Origin: Fidelibacterota bacterium
GTDB lineage: Bacteria; Fidelibacterota; UBA8477; JABMPR01
Length of the DNA: 64,000 nucleotides
Assembly (NCBI GenBank): GCA_018673925.1
Contig: JABHBL010000096.1
Location: 1-64,000, forward strand
Direction of reading: 5' to 3'
Shown here: one piece after another, positions 51,634 through 60,683 of the stretch
Numbering within the stretch: the first letter of the stretch is position 1
Layout of the letters: the number at the start of each line of letters is the position of its first letter
The notes under the pieces: model-generated
Told to the model about the DNA's origin: nothing
Database searches by the model: none
Seen by the model: only the letters and a program-made list of their open reading frames with translations
Program-made: the position numbers and the translations under genes

Positions 51634-53994
51634 ATGCTTAAGAAAATAATCGTAGTGTTCGTCGTTATACTCTTATTGGGTGCTGCATATTTGAATCATT
51701 ATCTCAAAATTGGTATACCGGACCATGCTGGTGAGGTCATGGTTAAGGGACTGGACAAAGAAGTGTCTATTCTGAGAGACGCTTCTGGTATCCCTCATAT
51801 CATGGCTGAATCCGAAGCTGATGCATTCTTTGCACTGGGTTATGCCATGTCTCAAGATCGACTTTTCCAGATGGAATTTCTCCGCGCAGCTGGGAATGGG
51901 AGTCTTAGTGAAATTCTTGGTGAGAGCATGTTGAAATCTGACAAATTTCTGCGCCGTATTATGTTGAGGCCCAGAAATCCCGAGGAGCTATTTAATACCT
52001 TCCCTCCCGGAGTTCAAACCATGTTAACGGCTTTTAGAGATGGTATTAATTCCTTTATCAAAGATGATCCGGCCTTGCCCATTGAATTCAGATTGCTGGG
52101 TCATGCACCCATGCTATGGAGTATTGCTGATATGATGGCCATCGTAAAACTTCAAAGCTGGCAACTCTCATATAACTATGACATGGAGTTGATCTATCGT
52201 CAGCTCAACGAGAAGCTCGGCGTGGAAAGAGCTGCGGAACTATTTCCCTATTATGCTCCTGAACACCTGAAGCTTCTCGATACTTTTGGAAAAACCAGAG
52301 CTGGAGATTCAGAAATGATCTCCCAGGCTACCCAACTCAGAGAGCTTCTCGGAACCAATGGAGGTAGTAATAACTGGGTTGTTTCTGGAGAACGTTCTGT
52401 CTCGGGTAAACCACTGCTGGCGTCAGATCCCCACCTCCATGGATCCAGACTTCCTGGACCCTGGTATTTTGCCCATCTCAGCACGCCGGGCTTGGATGTT
52501 GCCGGGAGCTTTTTTCCAGGATTACCGACTGCCCTAATCGGACACAACCGCAACATTGCCTGGGGTATCACCAATATGGGTCCCGATGTTCAGGATCTTT
52601 TTATTGAAGAGCCCAACCCTGACGATGATACCCAATACATGTATCTGGAGGAGTGGCTGGAATTCGAAATTATCCCCCAGACTATTCGCATCAAAGACAG
52701 TGAACAGGAGGATGGTTTCAGGATCAAAGAATTTGAAATTCGAAAAACCATCCATGGACCCATTGTTAAAGAGGATGAGGAACTCCTGGCGTTATCCTGG
52801 ACAGGACATCAGTTTAATGGAGAGATGGAAGCTTTTTACCGCTTGAACCATGCTCAGGATTGGGGTGAATTCTCGCTAGCACTTTCACATTTCTCAACAG
52901 CTCCACAGAATTTTGTTTATGCTGATGTTGATGGCAATATTGGCTATTACGGCGCTGGTAAGGTACCCATCCGGAAAAGCGGATCGGGAGTCTTTCCTGT
53001 GCCAGGCTGGTCAGGTGAATTTGATTGGGAAGGCTATATCCCCTTTGAAGACATGCCCCATATATATAATCCTGAGGGTGGTATGATCGTGTCCGCTAAT
53101 GCCGAGCCTTATAGCTCGGATTATCCCTATCCCATGCCAGGTGTTTATGCACCTGAATATCGGACCCGTCGCATCAAGGATCTCCTCGAGTCCAAAGAGA
53201 AACTTAGCCTGGATGATATGGCTACCTTTCAATTTGACAGGAAGTCGTATCTGGCGCCCATCTTTCTGAAATATCTCGTACCAGTTATCCCAGAATCCCA
53301 ACAGGATGTTCGAAATCTAATGGAAGTCTGGGATCATGAACTGGATCCCAATGGGGTTGAGGGTTCCATCTATCATGAGACCATGGAAACCTTTCTTAGA
53401 TTGATATGGGTTGATGACATGGGTCTGGAGCTGGCGGAAAAATATCTGGATACCTGGTATATCTCACTCAACCGCTGGGTCAAGATGCTGGAGGACAATG
53501 AAAATCCGTGGTATGACATGGTGGAAACGTCCGTCCTTGAAACTCGAGATGTCTTACTTCTGGAAGCTTTTGAGACAGCCATGACTAGCCTGGAGCAGAA
53601 ATTTGAATCAGATGATTTCAAGACGTGGGAGTGGGGGGGCATCCACAAGATAGCTTTTCATCACCCATTTGAGGCCAAGGGTGGTCTTATCGAGAAGTTC
53701 TTCAATTATGGTCCATTTCCTTTTGGTGGTGACGGTGAGACAGTCAATCGTGGGACACATAATTTTGATGCACCATATATGGCTGAGATGACGGCATCAA
53801 TGAGATTGTTGGTTGATCTGTCAGATGCAACCCGTAGTCGCATGGCAAATGCCTCTGGACAGGTGGGCATGCCTCTTCACCAACACTATACTGATCTTGT
53901 GGATATCTGGTTGGCAGGTGAATATGTGGATATGCACCTTGATAAGTCGGAATTGGGTGAAGTTCAGGAGTTGCGTCTCCTCCCAAAAGAGTAA
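51634..53994 (+). CDS. Penicillin acylase-family Ntn hydrolase (S45)
   Basis: This 786-residue precursor has an N-terminal membrane/signal segment (IIVVFVVILLLGAAYL), an alpha subunit (VSILRDASGIPHIMAESEADAFFALGYAMSQDRLFQME, in pieces), and a cleavage site before the nucleophile Ser245 in TNGGSNNWVVSG. In the beta subunit, HLHGSRLPGPWYFAHL, NIAWGITNMGPDVQD and RGTHNFDAPYMAEM are family motifs. S45 enzymes deacylate penicillins, N-acyl homoserine lactones or other N-acyl amides. The substrate is unknown; a lipid amide is possible given the long-chain lipid genes downstream. A GAAGGGGG ribosome site precedes the ATG. Confidence 0.93.
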   Translation: MLKKIIVVFVVILLLGAAYLNHYLKIGIPDHAGEVMVKGLDKEVSILRDASGIPHIMAESEADAFFALGYAMSQDRLFQMEFLRAAGNGSLSEILGESMLKSDKFLRRIMLRPRNPEELFNTFPPGVQTMLTAFRDGINSFIKDDPALPIEFRLLGHAPMLWSIADMMAIVKLQSWQLSYNYDMELIYRQLNEKLGVERAAELFPYYAPEHLKLLDTFGKTRAGDSEMISQATQLRELLGTNGGSNNWVVSGERSVSGKPLLASDPHLHGSRLPGPWYFAHLSTPGLDVAGSFFPGLPTALIGHNRNIAWGITNMGPDVQDLFIEEPNPDDDTQYMYLEEWLEFEIIPQTIRIKDSEQEDGFRIKEFEIRKTIHGPIVKEDEELLALSWTGHQFNGEMEAFYRLNHAQDWGEFSLALSHFSTAPQNFVYADVDGNIGYYGAGKVPIRKSGSGVFPVPGWSGEFDWEGYIPFEDMPHIYNPEGGMIVSANAEPYSSDYPYPMPGVYAPEYRTRRIKDLLESKEKLSLDDMATFQFDRKSYLAPIFLKYLVPVIPESQQDVRNLMEVWDHELDPNGVEGSIYHETMETFLRLIWVDDMGLELAEKYLDTWYISLNRWVKMLEDNENPWYDMVETSVLETRDVLLLEAFETAMTSLEQKFESDDFKTWEWGGIHKIAFHHPFEAKGGLIEKFFNYGPFPFGGDGETVNRGTHNFDAPYMAEMTASMRLLVDLSDATRSRMANASGQVGMPLHQHYTDLVDIWLAGEYVDMHLDKSELGEVQELRLLPKE

Positions 53995-54009
53995 TTATTC
54001 GTCAAAATT

Positions 54010-54037
54010 CCAGGCGGGGATTAGAATCCCCGCCTGG
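54010..54037. terminator. Strong 13-bp hairpin after the acylase gene
   Basis: CCAGGCGGGGATT (54010-54022) pairs perfectly with AATCCCCGCCTGG (54025-54037) across a two-base loop. A T-rich run follows about 14 bases later. It resembles the weaker hairpin at 6738-6765 in layout and ends (CCAGG ... CCTGG), so it may be a repeated 3'-end element. Confidence 0.75.
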
Positions 54038-54103
54038 AATCCCTCTATTCTAATTTTTTTTATCTTCTCATGGGATTTGGGTCAATTTGCTCTACTTTTA
54101 ATC

Positions 54104-54655
54104 ATGGCTTCCATGAAAGGACATATTCTCATCTCCATGCCCCACCTGACTGATCCATATTTCAGTCGTTCCCTGGTGTTTATCTGCGAACATGATGAGA
54201 ATGGTGCCATGGGTCTCATTATGAACAAATCATTTGATGATAAAGTGGTTAAGGAAGTCTTTCCGACACTGATAATCAACGATGAGGCCATCAATGAAGT
54301 CATATCACCCATGTACTTTGGTGGACCAGTATCTCTGGAACAAGGCTTTATCCTTCACAGCAATGACTATGTCAATTCCGATACCTTACAGGTGACTGAA
54401 GAATTCTCACTGACCAGTAATTCTGCGGTGATTGATGCCATCCAGGAGGACAAGGGTCCCCGTCATTTTAAGATGATGTTAGGATATGCTGGATGGGGAG
54501 AAGGTCAACTTGAGCGAGAAATAGAAAACGGAGACTGGCTGTTTCAGGAAGTCACACTTGATTTCATTTTTACAGGTAATGACTCAGAAAAATGGATCTC
54601 AGCCACACAGAGTTTTGGTATCGAAATAGCTCCCACCACCGGTGGCATAGCTTAA
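54104..54655 (+). CDS. YqgE/AlgH family protein (UPF0301)
   Basis: I start at the ATG at 54104 (MASMKGHILISMP), with 54113 as an alternative. The frame extends further upstream but would run through the acylase gene end and the hairpin. The 183-residue product has the family pattern: GHILISMPHLTDPYFSRSLVFICEHDENGAMGLIMN (in overlapping pieces), YFGGPVSLEQGFILH, and LGYAGWGEGQLEREIENGDW. The conserved fold has no proven activity; AlgH was named for an effect on alginate. Function remains unknown. Confidence 0.92.
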   Translation: MASMKGHILISMPHLTDPYFSRSLVFICEHDENGAMGLIMNKSFDDKVVKEVFPTLIINDEAINEVISPMYFGGPVSLEQGFILHSNDYVNSDTLQVTEEFSLTSNSAVIDAIQEDKGPRHFKMMLGYAGWGEGQLEREIENGDWLFQEVTLDFIFTGNDSEKWISATQSFGIEIAPTTGGIA

Positions 54656-54688
54656 CAACTCAAGTTATATAATTGGAATTTATGTAAC

Positions 54689-54760
54689 GTCATCCCGAGC
54701 GGAGTCGAGGGATGTGTTATTCACCTTTTTATTGTATCCCTCGACTCCGCTCGGGATGAC
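54689..54760. repeat. Second perfect 24-bp inverted repeat pair
   Basis: The arms are identical in sequence to those at 50333-50403: left at 54689-54712, right at 54737-54760, with a 24-base spacer that has a different sequence. It lies in the convergent gap between the YqgE and LD-carboxypeptidase genes. Confidence 0.9.
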
Positions 54761-54793
54761 AAGGCTGAAAGCCTGTCGCTTTCCTCTTCCGAT

Positions 54794-54859
54794 GGTTGAG
54801 CTTGTCGAAACCTGAGGATGTTACCTGCAATAACGGACATTTCGATAAACTCAATGTCC
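54794..54859. repeat. Second pair of TGAGCTTGTCGAA-type hairpins
   Basis: GGTT/AACC (54794-54812) encloses TGAGCTTGTCGA. GGACAT/ATGTCC (54835-54859) encloses TTCGATAAACTCA, the core in reverse orientation with changes. Stems differ from those of the other copies but pair within each unit. The pair directly follows the 24-bp inverted repeat in the same convergent gap. Confidence 0.65.
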
Positions 54860-54887
54860 AGTGCCTGAGCCACACAAAATATGTTGG

Positions 54888-55931
54888 TTAAATAACCGCA
54901 GGCTCCAGCAGTTTGATTGAGCCTTTTTTTGCATCAATCTCAGCCTTGACACCGAGGGGAATCGTAAACTTATCCTCGATATGACCGATCATGGACCCAA
55001 ACCATGCCGGAATACCCAGGGGTTTGATATGATCATCCAGAACTTCTTCCAAAGTGAATGACCCATAACTTTCACCAGAATCACAACTGCTACACTTGCC
55101 AAAGACAAACCCTGATATCTTATCCAGAATACCTGCCAGTTTGAGCTGTGTTAGCATACGATCGACTCGGTAAGGTGCTTCATCGACTTCTTCCAAAAAG
55201 AGGATGTTGCCCTTAAAGTCAGGTAAATAATCTGAACCCACCATAGCCGCGAGGACTGACAAGTTTCCACCCAACAATTTGCCCTGGCTCTTACCCTCAT
55301 GAATAGTCAATATACGGTTCTTAACTTGAGTCAGATTGTCACCCTTGTCGGTAGGATTATTCATTGTGAAAGACTCACCCTCGAACAGCAGACGTTTCAC
55401 ATAATCAGTGGAGTATTCATTCCATGTGGAGACACCCACAGGACCATGGAAGGTGACCAGTGAGGTCTTGGCATTGAGAGCCAGGAGCAGGCTGGTGATA
55501 TCACTATAACCCATGATAATTTTGGGATTCTTAGCGATGGTTTTATAGTTAATCAAATCCAGAATGCGATTGCAACCCCACCCACCCCTGAGGGTGATGA
55601 TGGCATCTACATCTGGATCTGAGTACATACTGTTTACATCAGTTGCTCTAGCTTCATCGGTTCCTGCGAGATATCCATATCGATCCAGAAGATGGGCTCC
55701 AGCTTTCATTTTGAGACCCAGTGCCGCAAAAGTTTCTTCAGCAATAACCACATCTTCAGGATGGAAGGTGGCTCCGGCAGGATTGATGAGTCCCACTGTA
55801 TCTCCAGCTTTCAGTCGAGGTGGTTTCAGGGTAGATTTCGAAAATATTCCTGATGCGGATGCCATGGGAACCTGGGTAGCTACCAGTCCAGTTCCAACCA
55901 TTTGTAATATTTGCCTGCGTGTGATGCTCAT
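54888..55931 (-). CDS. LD-carboxypeptidase (S66) with Tat-type signal
   Basis: This 347-residue protein begins MSITRRQILQMVGTGLVATQVPMASA, a twin-arginine leader with a short hydrophobic stretch and ASA cleavage site. The mature domain has the S66 pattern: LINPAGATFHPED, ITLRGGWGCNRIL, the nucleophile Ser in IMGYSDITSLLLAL, VTFHGPVGVSTW, GKLLGGNLSVLAAMVGS, FLEEVDEAPYRVDRML and IGHIEDKFTIPLGV. S66 enzymes remove the terminal D-alanine of the murein tetrapeptide or cleave microcin C-like peptides. A Tat-exported form points to a periplasmic murein role. A GAGGTC site precedes the ATG. Confidence 0.92.
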   Translation of the reverse strand: MSITRRQILQMVGTGLVATQVPMASASGIFSKSTLKPPRLKAGDTVGLINPAGATFHPEDVVIAEETFAALGLKMKAGAHLLDRYGYLAGTDEARATDVNSMYSDPDVDAIITLRGGWGCNRILDLINYKTIAKNPKIIMGYSDITSLLLALNAKTSLVTFHGPVGVSTWNEYSTDYVKRLLFEGESFTMNNPTDKGDNLTQVKNRILTIHEGKSQGKLLGGNLSVLAAMVGSDYLPDFKGNILFLEEVDEAPYRVDRMLTQLKLAGILDKISGFVFGKCSSCDSGESYGSFTLEEVLDDHIKPLGIPAWFGSMIGHIEDKFTIPLGVKAEIDAKKGSIKLLEPAVI

Positions 55932-56075
55932 TGCGACCTCATGTATGAATGTTGTCCTAAACTAGTCCAAATTCAAACTCTTGGCAATTTGCATTTGCTC
56001 CAAAAATATGCATTCAAAAACGAGTGTTTGTCAGTATATTTCATTTCTTAAAAAAACGGGGAGCTTAAATAGATT

Positions 56076-57221
56076 ATGAAAAAAACATGCCTGGTTTACG
56101 CAATAGTTTCTGTGATACTGTTATCTCAATTAATGGCTTTAGAGTATCAGGATAATCCCAATAACCCAATTTTTAATGGGTCACAAACCTGGGATGATTT
56201 AGCTGTCATTAATCCAACCGTACTCTATGAAGATGGAGCATATAAAATGTGGTTTGGTGGTCGCAATGTGGGGCTCCCAATTCAGATTGGATATGCCACT
56301 TCTCAGGACGGCATCGTGTGGGATGAATTATCAGATCCTGTGCTTACAATTGGTTCAGCTGGAGATTTCGATTCTCAAGACATTAAGGCCATCTGTGTTT
56401 TACATGACGAGACTGAGTATAAAATGTATTATACCGCCACGAATGCATCAGCCATGCCCCGACTTGGACTCGCCACAAGTCCAGACGGTATCGCCTGGAC
56501 TAAGTATCCCCAGAATCCAATTTTAGAATTGGGCGAACCAGGGAGCTGGAACGAATCCAGATCCCACAATGCATCAGTCCTTAAACGCGACGGTCTCTAC
56601 TATCTGTGGTTCACCGGCAGGAATGTCAATTTTGATATTGGAATGGGATTGGCGTATTCGTCGGATGGTATCACCTGGGAGGAGGATCAGCAGAATCCCG
56701 TGTTTATGATGTCTCCCAATATTTCCTGGGAATCTGATTACCCAACCTTTCCTGCAGTGATTGAGCGGGAAGATGGTAGTTTATTGATGGCTTATATGGG
56801 TTTTGATGGACTGTATCGACAGGTAGGGATTGCTCATTCACCTGATGGCATTCTATGGACTCGTTATCCACACAATCCCGTCATTCCACATGGTCCAGTC
56901 GGTAGCTGGAATGAAGAAACCAGCACAGGACCCAGTATTGCCCTCATTGAGCAGGGCATATATCGGATGTGGTATGCCGGGAACTCTATTTACAGTACAT
57001 CAACCACCTGGTCATTTGGCCAGGGAGATATCATTTTTGATCCTATGGGTGACATAAACTACGACTACTTTTTGAATATTTCAGATGTAATTCAGCTTGT
57101 GAGTATCATGCTGGGCAATCAAGTACCAAGTGAGTACCAACTTGATATGGCAGATCTCAACAGGGATGAGTTCGTGGATGTCTCTGATTTACAAGTGATG
57201 ATCAACACAATTTTGGATTAA
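56076..57221 (+). CDS. Secreted five-bladed beta-propeller with dockerin-like domain
   Basis: This 381-residue protein has a signal peptide (to about residue 22). Repeated units with KMWFGGRN, KMYYTATN, YYLWFTGRN, LMAYMGFDG and RMWYAGNS, each alternating with IGYATSQDGIVW or LATSPDGIAW, form the pattern of GH43/GH32/GH130-like five-bladed propellers. Catalytic acids are not certain: DLAVINPTVLYEDG and RSHNASVLKRDG are the blade starts where a base would sit. The last 60 residues hold dockerin-type Ca repeats (GDINYDYFLNISDVIQLVS and ADLNRDEFVDVSDLQVMIN). It is likely an extracellular sugar-active or binding protein. Confidence 0.8.
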   Translation: MKKTCLVYAIVSVILLSQLMALEYQDNPNNPIFNGSQTWDDLAVINPTVLYEDGAYKMWFGGRNVGLPIQIGYATSQDGIVWDELSDPVLTIGSAGDFDSQDIKAICVLHDETEYKMYYTATNASAMPRLGLATSPDGIAWTKYPQNPILELGEPGSWNESRSHNASVLKRDGLYYLWFTGRNVNFDIGMGLAYSSDGITWEEDQQNPVFMMSPNISWESDYPTFPAVIEREDGSLLMAYMGFDGLYRQVGIAHSPDGILWTRYPHNPVIPHGPVGSWNEETSTGPSIALIEQGIYRMWYAGNSIYSTSTTWSFGQGDIIFDPMGDINYDYFLNISDVIQLVSIMLGNQVPSEYQLDMADLNRDEFVDVSDLQVMINTILD

Positions 57222-57263
57222 CCTCTACTTTTTACCGTTCAATTTTTCAAAAGGACATTGTGA

Positions 57264-58685
57264 ATGAAATCCATTCCTAAGCAAGGAATAGATCAGAGTA
57301 AAATTCTAGACGAGATGCGTGAGTATGGGGGACAGGATGTGAATTATCGAGACTCCAGAACCTGGAGTCTGGTCTATCACCTCGATAATAAGCATACAGA
57401 ATTTCTGAAACAGGCCTATGGCATGTATTTCTCTGAAAATGCCCTCAATCCCATGGCCTTTCAAAGCCTGAAGCGATTTGAAACAGATATCATCAATATG
57501 ACAACCACTATGCTACACGGTGATGATAAGACAGTAGGAACCCTGACCTCAGGTGGTACTGAAAGTTGTCTGCTGCCTGTATTGACTTATCGTGATAGAG
57601 CCAGAGCGCTTCGAACACTGCCCTTCAAACCGGAAATGATTGCTCCAGAGAGCATCCATGTAGCCTGGAGTAAAGCCGCCAAATATTTTGGGGTGAAAAT
57701 CAGGTATGCTCCTCTCAAGTCAGATTTCCGCGTGGATGTTGATGCAGTGAGAAAAATGATCAACCGTCGAACCATTATGCTGGTTGGTTCGGCTCCATCA
57801 TATCCCCATGGAGTGATAGACCCTATTGAGAAGCTGGGGCAATTGGCACTTCAGCATGATTTGCCCCTCCACGTGGATTCTTGTCTGGGTGGATTTCTGC
57901 TGCCCTTTATTGAAATGAATGGAGGAGAGATACCGTCTTTCGATTTTCGAGTAAAAGGCGTGACGTCTATTTCTGCAGATGTACATAAATATGGGTTTGC
58001 AGCAAAGGGTGCCTCTACAGTTATCTATCGAAATATGAGCTATATGAAGCATCAATTTTTTATCCATGAGGATTGGCCTGGAGGTGTCTTTGCATCACCG
58101 GCATTGTTGGGGACGAGACCAGGGGGATCCTTTGCAGCGGCATGGGCAGCCATGCATGCTCTTGGTGAAGATGGATATAGAGAGAATGCCCGAAAAATTA
58201 TGACTATTACTGCCGACCTCCAGAAGGGTATTAATACTATTGAAGGGTTAAAGGTGCTGGGTCATCCTGATATGAGTGTGTTTGCCTACCATTCAGTAGA
58301 TGAAAGGGTCAACATTTTTGCAGTTGGTGATCAAATGGAAGCAAAAGGTTGGCAAATTGATCGATTGCAGCGCCCGGAGGGTTTGCATGTCATGGTCGTA
58401 CCAGGTCATGCAAAAATAACCGGGGAGTATCTCAATGATCTACAAACTTCAGTTGAAGCAGTTCGGTCAAACCCAAAGCTGGCAGCCAAAAGCAATGCAG
58501 CCATGTATGGCATGATTGCCAACCTCCCCTTCAGGAGCATGATCAAGAAAGAAGTCATGAAAATGATGGAAGGGATGTATAGTTCCAAAGGTCAGATGCC
58601 CATGGATGGTGAGAACAATCCCTGGCTAATTGAAAAGGTGGCGGGATTTATGCATAAAATAAAATCAAAGAAATCAGGTAAATAG
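57264..58685 (+). CDS. Sphingosine-1-phosphate lyase-like PLP enzyme
   Basis: This 473-residue fold-I PLP lyase/decarboxylase has the PLP lysine at Lys242 in SISADVHKYGFAAKGAS. Together with DWPGGVFASPALLGTRPGGSFAAAWAAM (given here in pieces), VDSCLGGFLLPF and GTLTSGGTESCLLPVL, this matches the S1P lyase branch better than glutamate or tyrosine decarboxylases. S1P lyase cleaves phosphorylated sphingoid bases to phosphoethanolamine and a long-chain aldehyde. An AAAAGGAC site precedes the ATG. The acyl-CoA synthetase downstream and the aldehyde dehydrogenase nearby support that reaction. The eukaryotic N-terminal membrane anchor is absent, as in other bacterial homologues. Confidence 0.82.
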   Translation: MKSIPKQGIDQSKILDEMREYGGQDVNYRDSRTWSLVYHLDNKHTEFLKQAYGMYFSENALNPMAFQSLKRFETDIINMTTTMLHGDDKTVGTLTSGGTESCLLPVLTYRDRARALRTLPFKPEMIAPESIHVAWSKAAKYFGVKIRYAPLKSDFRVDVDAVRKMINRRTIMLVGSAPSYPHGVIDPIEKLGQLALQHDLPLHVDSCLGGFLLPFIEMNGGEIPSFDFRVKGVTSISADVHKYGFAAKGASTVIYRNMSYMKHQFFIHEDWPGGVFASPALLGTRPGGSFAAAWAAMHALGEDGYRENARKIMTITADLQKGINTIEGLKVLGHPDMSVFAYHSVDERVNIFAVGDQMEAKGWQIDRLQRPEGLHVMVVPGHAKITGEYLNDLQTSVEAVRSNPKLAAKSNAAMYGMIANLPFRSMIKKEVMKMMEGMYSSKGQMPMDGENNPWLIEKVAGFMHKIKSKKSGK

Positions 58686-58787
58686 GGGCGCATCCCAACT
58701 GGTTTTTCTTTTCCACAGGTAACGGTACAATAAGTTATCGGCGATATTGCGAGACGAATAAACTATAATGAAATTGGGGATATACAG

Positions 58788-60572
58788 ATGAATTACGATC
58801 ACATCGGCCAAATGATCACAGTAAAAATTGCTGAGTATGGTGACAATACGGCACTCAGATATAAGATTGGCGATGGCTGGGCTTCCTTAACATACAAGGA
58901 ATTTGGTGAGAAGATTACAAACCTCGCCTGTGCCATGATACAGTCTGGTGTAAAGAAAGGTGATTCAGTTGGTATTTATTCTGCCAACCGCTATGAGTGG
59001 GCAGTCAGTGATTTGGCCTGTATTCTGGTGGGAGCCATATCGGTCCCTATTTACGCCACCAATACCCTCGACCAGGCCAAATACATCATTCAGGATGCCG
59101 GAATCAAACTAATCTACGCGGGAAACCTGGAACAGTATACGAATCTTGCTTCCATTCATAAAGATGGTCACACCCTCAAGGTGGTTTCCTACGATCCAGC
59201 AATAGAGATCGACACAAAATTCGCCACTTATTTCCGCGATTATCTTAATGTCCAGGATCGGGAGAAGCTGATCCAGGAAATGAATCTCCGCTCGGGAAAA
59301 ATCAATAGTGATGATGTCACCACCATCATTTACACTTCTGGAACCACTGGCCACCCCAAAGGCGTCATGTTATCACATGGAAATCTGTTCCATCAGTTCG
59401 AATGTGTGGATGCGAATTTCAATGTCAGTCACAAGGATGTTTCTCTGTGCTTTTTACCCCTCAGCCATGTCTATGAACGGATGTGGTCCTATTATGTCTA
59501 TCTCAAGGGAGCTGTTCAGACCTATCTGGAAGATCCAAAACAAGTGATTGAAACTCTACAGGAGGTCAAACCTACAGCCATGGTATCCGTTCCCAGGCTA
59601 TACGAAAAGATCTATGCTGCTGTGATGAACTCTCAGGAAAACGCCTCAAGCATAAAAAGATTTCTATTTACAAAAGCGATCGCCACAGGAACCGCCTACA
59701 ACAACCTATTCTTTAGAAAACAGGAAGTGCCGATAGGTCTGGCTCTGAAATACAAGGTTTTGGACAAATTAGTCCTATCGAAGGTGCGAGCAGTAGTAGG
59801 TGGGGATAAAAATTTCTTTTCAGCAGGTGGAGCTCCACTCGATAAGAGTATAGAAGAGTTTTTCCTGGCCTGTGGATTGCTCATTTGCCAGGGTTATGGC
59901 CTGACTGAGACTTCTCCCATGATCTCATACAACACGCCAGAGAATTTTAAGTTTGGTACAGTCGGAAAATTGGTACCCAATTGTGAGGTTAGAATTGCTG
60001 AAAATGGTGAGATTCAAGCCAAGGGTCCCCAGATCATGAAAGGATATTTCAATAATCCGGAAGCCACAGCTGAAAGTATTGTGGATGGTTGGTTCAAGAC
60101 AGGGGATGTCGGCGAATTTGATGAGGATGGCTTCTTGAAAATCACAGATCGCATCAAGGATTTGATAATCACATCTGGGGGCAAAAACATTGCCCCACAG
60201 AACATAGAAAAATTGATTGGTAAGGACTTCTTCATTGACCAGATCATTGCCATTGGCGATAAGCGCAATTTTGTAAGTGCTTTAATTGTACCTGCATTTG
60301 AAAGTCTGGAAGCCTGGGCTCATAAAAAGAAAATTCAGTTCCAGGACAATGAAGAACTAATTACTCATCCCCATGTCATAGAATTTTTCAAGGAGCGTAT
60401 TGAAGCGCAATCCAAGAAACTGGCAAATTATGAAACCATCAAGAAATTCCGTCTCATGGCCAAGCCTTTTACCCAGGAGGGTGGTGAGATCACACCAACC
60501 TTGAAACTCAAACGCAAGCAGATTAACGAAAAATTTAAAGCCCTCATCGAGACGATGTACCATAAGCATTAA
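58788..60572 (+). CDS. Long-chain fatty-acid-CoA ligase (AMP-forming)
   Basis: This 594-residue adenylate-forming enzyme has the P-loop TIIYTSGTTGHPKGVMLSH, LPLSHVYERMW, GYGLTETSPMIS, and the hinge DGWFKTGDVGEFDEDGFLKITDRIKDLIITSGGKNIAPQNIE (in pieces), the signature of long-chain acyl-CoA synthetases (FadD15/ACSL-like). It activates fatty acids for degradation or lipid synthesis. It follows the lyase gene by about 100 bases on the same strand, so it may use the acid formed from the lyase's aldehyde product. Confidence 0.93.
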   Translation: MNYDHIGQMITVKIAEYGDNTALRYKIGDGWASLTYKEFGEKITNLACAMIQSGVKKGDSVGIYSANRYEWAVSDLACILVGAISVPIYATNTLDQAKYIIQDAGIKLIYAGNLEQYTNLASIHKDGHTLKVVSYDPAIEIDTKFATYFRDYLNVQDREKLIQEMNLRSGKINSDDVTTIIYTSGTTGHPKGVMLSHGNLFHQFECVDANFNVSHKDVSLCFLPLSHVYERMWSYYVYLKGAVQTYLEDPKQVIETLQEVKPTAMVSVPRLYEKIYAAVMNSQENASSIKRFLFTKAIATGTAYNNLFFRKQEVPIGLALKYKVLDKLVLSKVRAVVGGDKNFFSAGGAPLDKSIEEFFLACGLLICQGYGLTETSPMISYNTPENFKFGTVGKLVPNCEVRIAENGEIQAKGPQIMKGYFNNPEATAESIVDGWFKTGDVGEFDEDGFLKITDRIKDLIITSGGKNIAPQNIEKLIGKDFFIDQIIAIGDKRNFVSALIVPAFESLEAWAHKKKIQFQDNEELITHPHVIEFFKERIEAQSKKLANYETIKKFRLMAKPFTQEGGEITPTLKLKRKQINEKFKALIETMYHKH

Positions 60573-60683
60573 CCACTGAAAAATGTAAAAAATGGTGGAT
60601 TCTGGTTTCAATTATTGCAAATTGTGACAAATATAGTCATAGTGATTTATTGTGGGGTTGGAAACGTGAAAAGGAGATTTCAA

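Noticed and set aside
53813-54103. Longer N-terminus for the YqgE/AlgH gene
   Set aside because: The extension overlaps the last 180 bases of the acylase gene in another frame and passes through a 13-bp perfect hairpin. The family pattern starts at MKGHILISMP.
57264-58685. Glutamate decarboxylase or plain aminotransferase
   Set aside because: The DWPGG and LLGTRPGGS segments and the spacing around HKYG fit the S1P lyase branch. Decarboxylase hallmarks such as a different active-site lysine context are not seen. This remains a similarity judgement.
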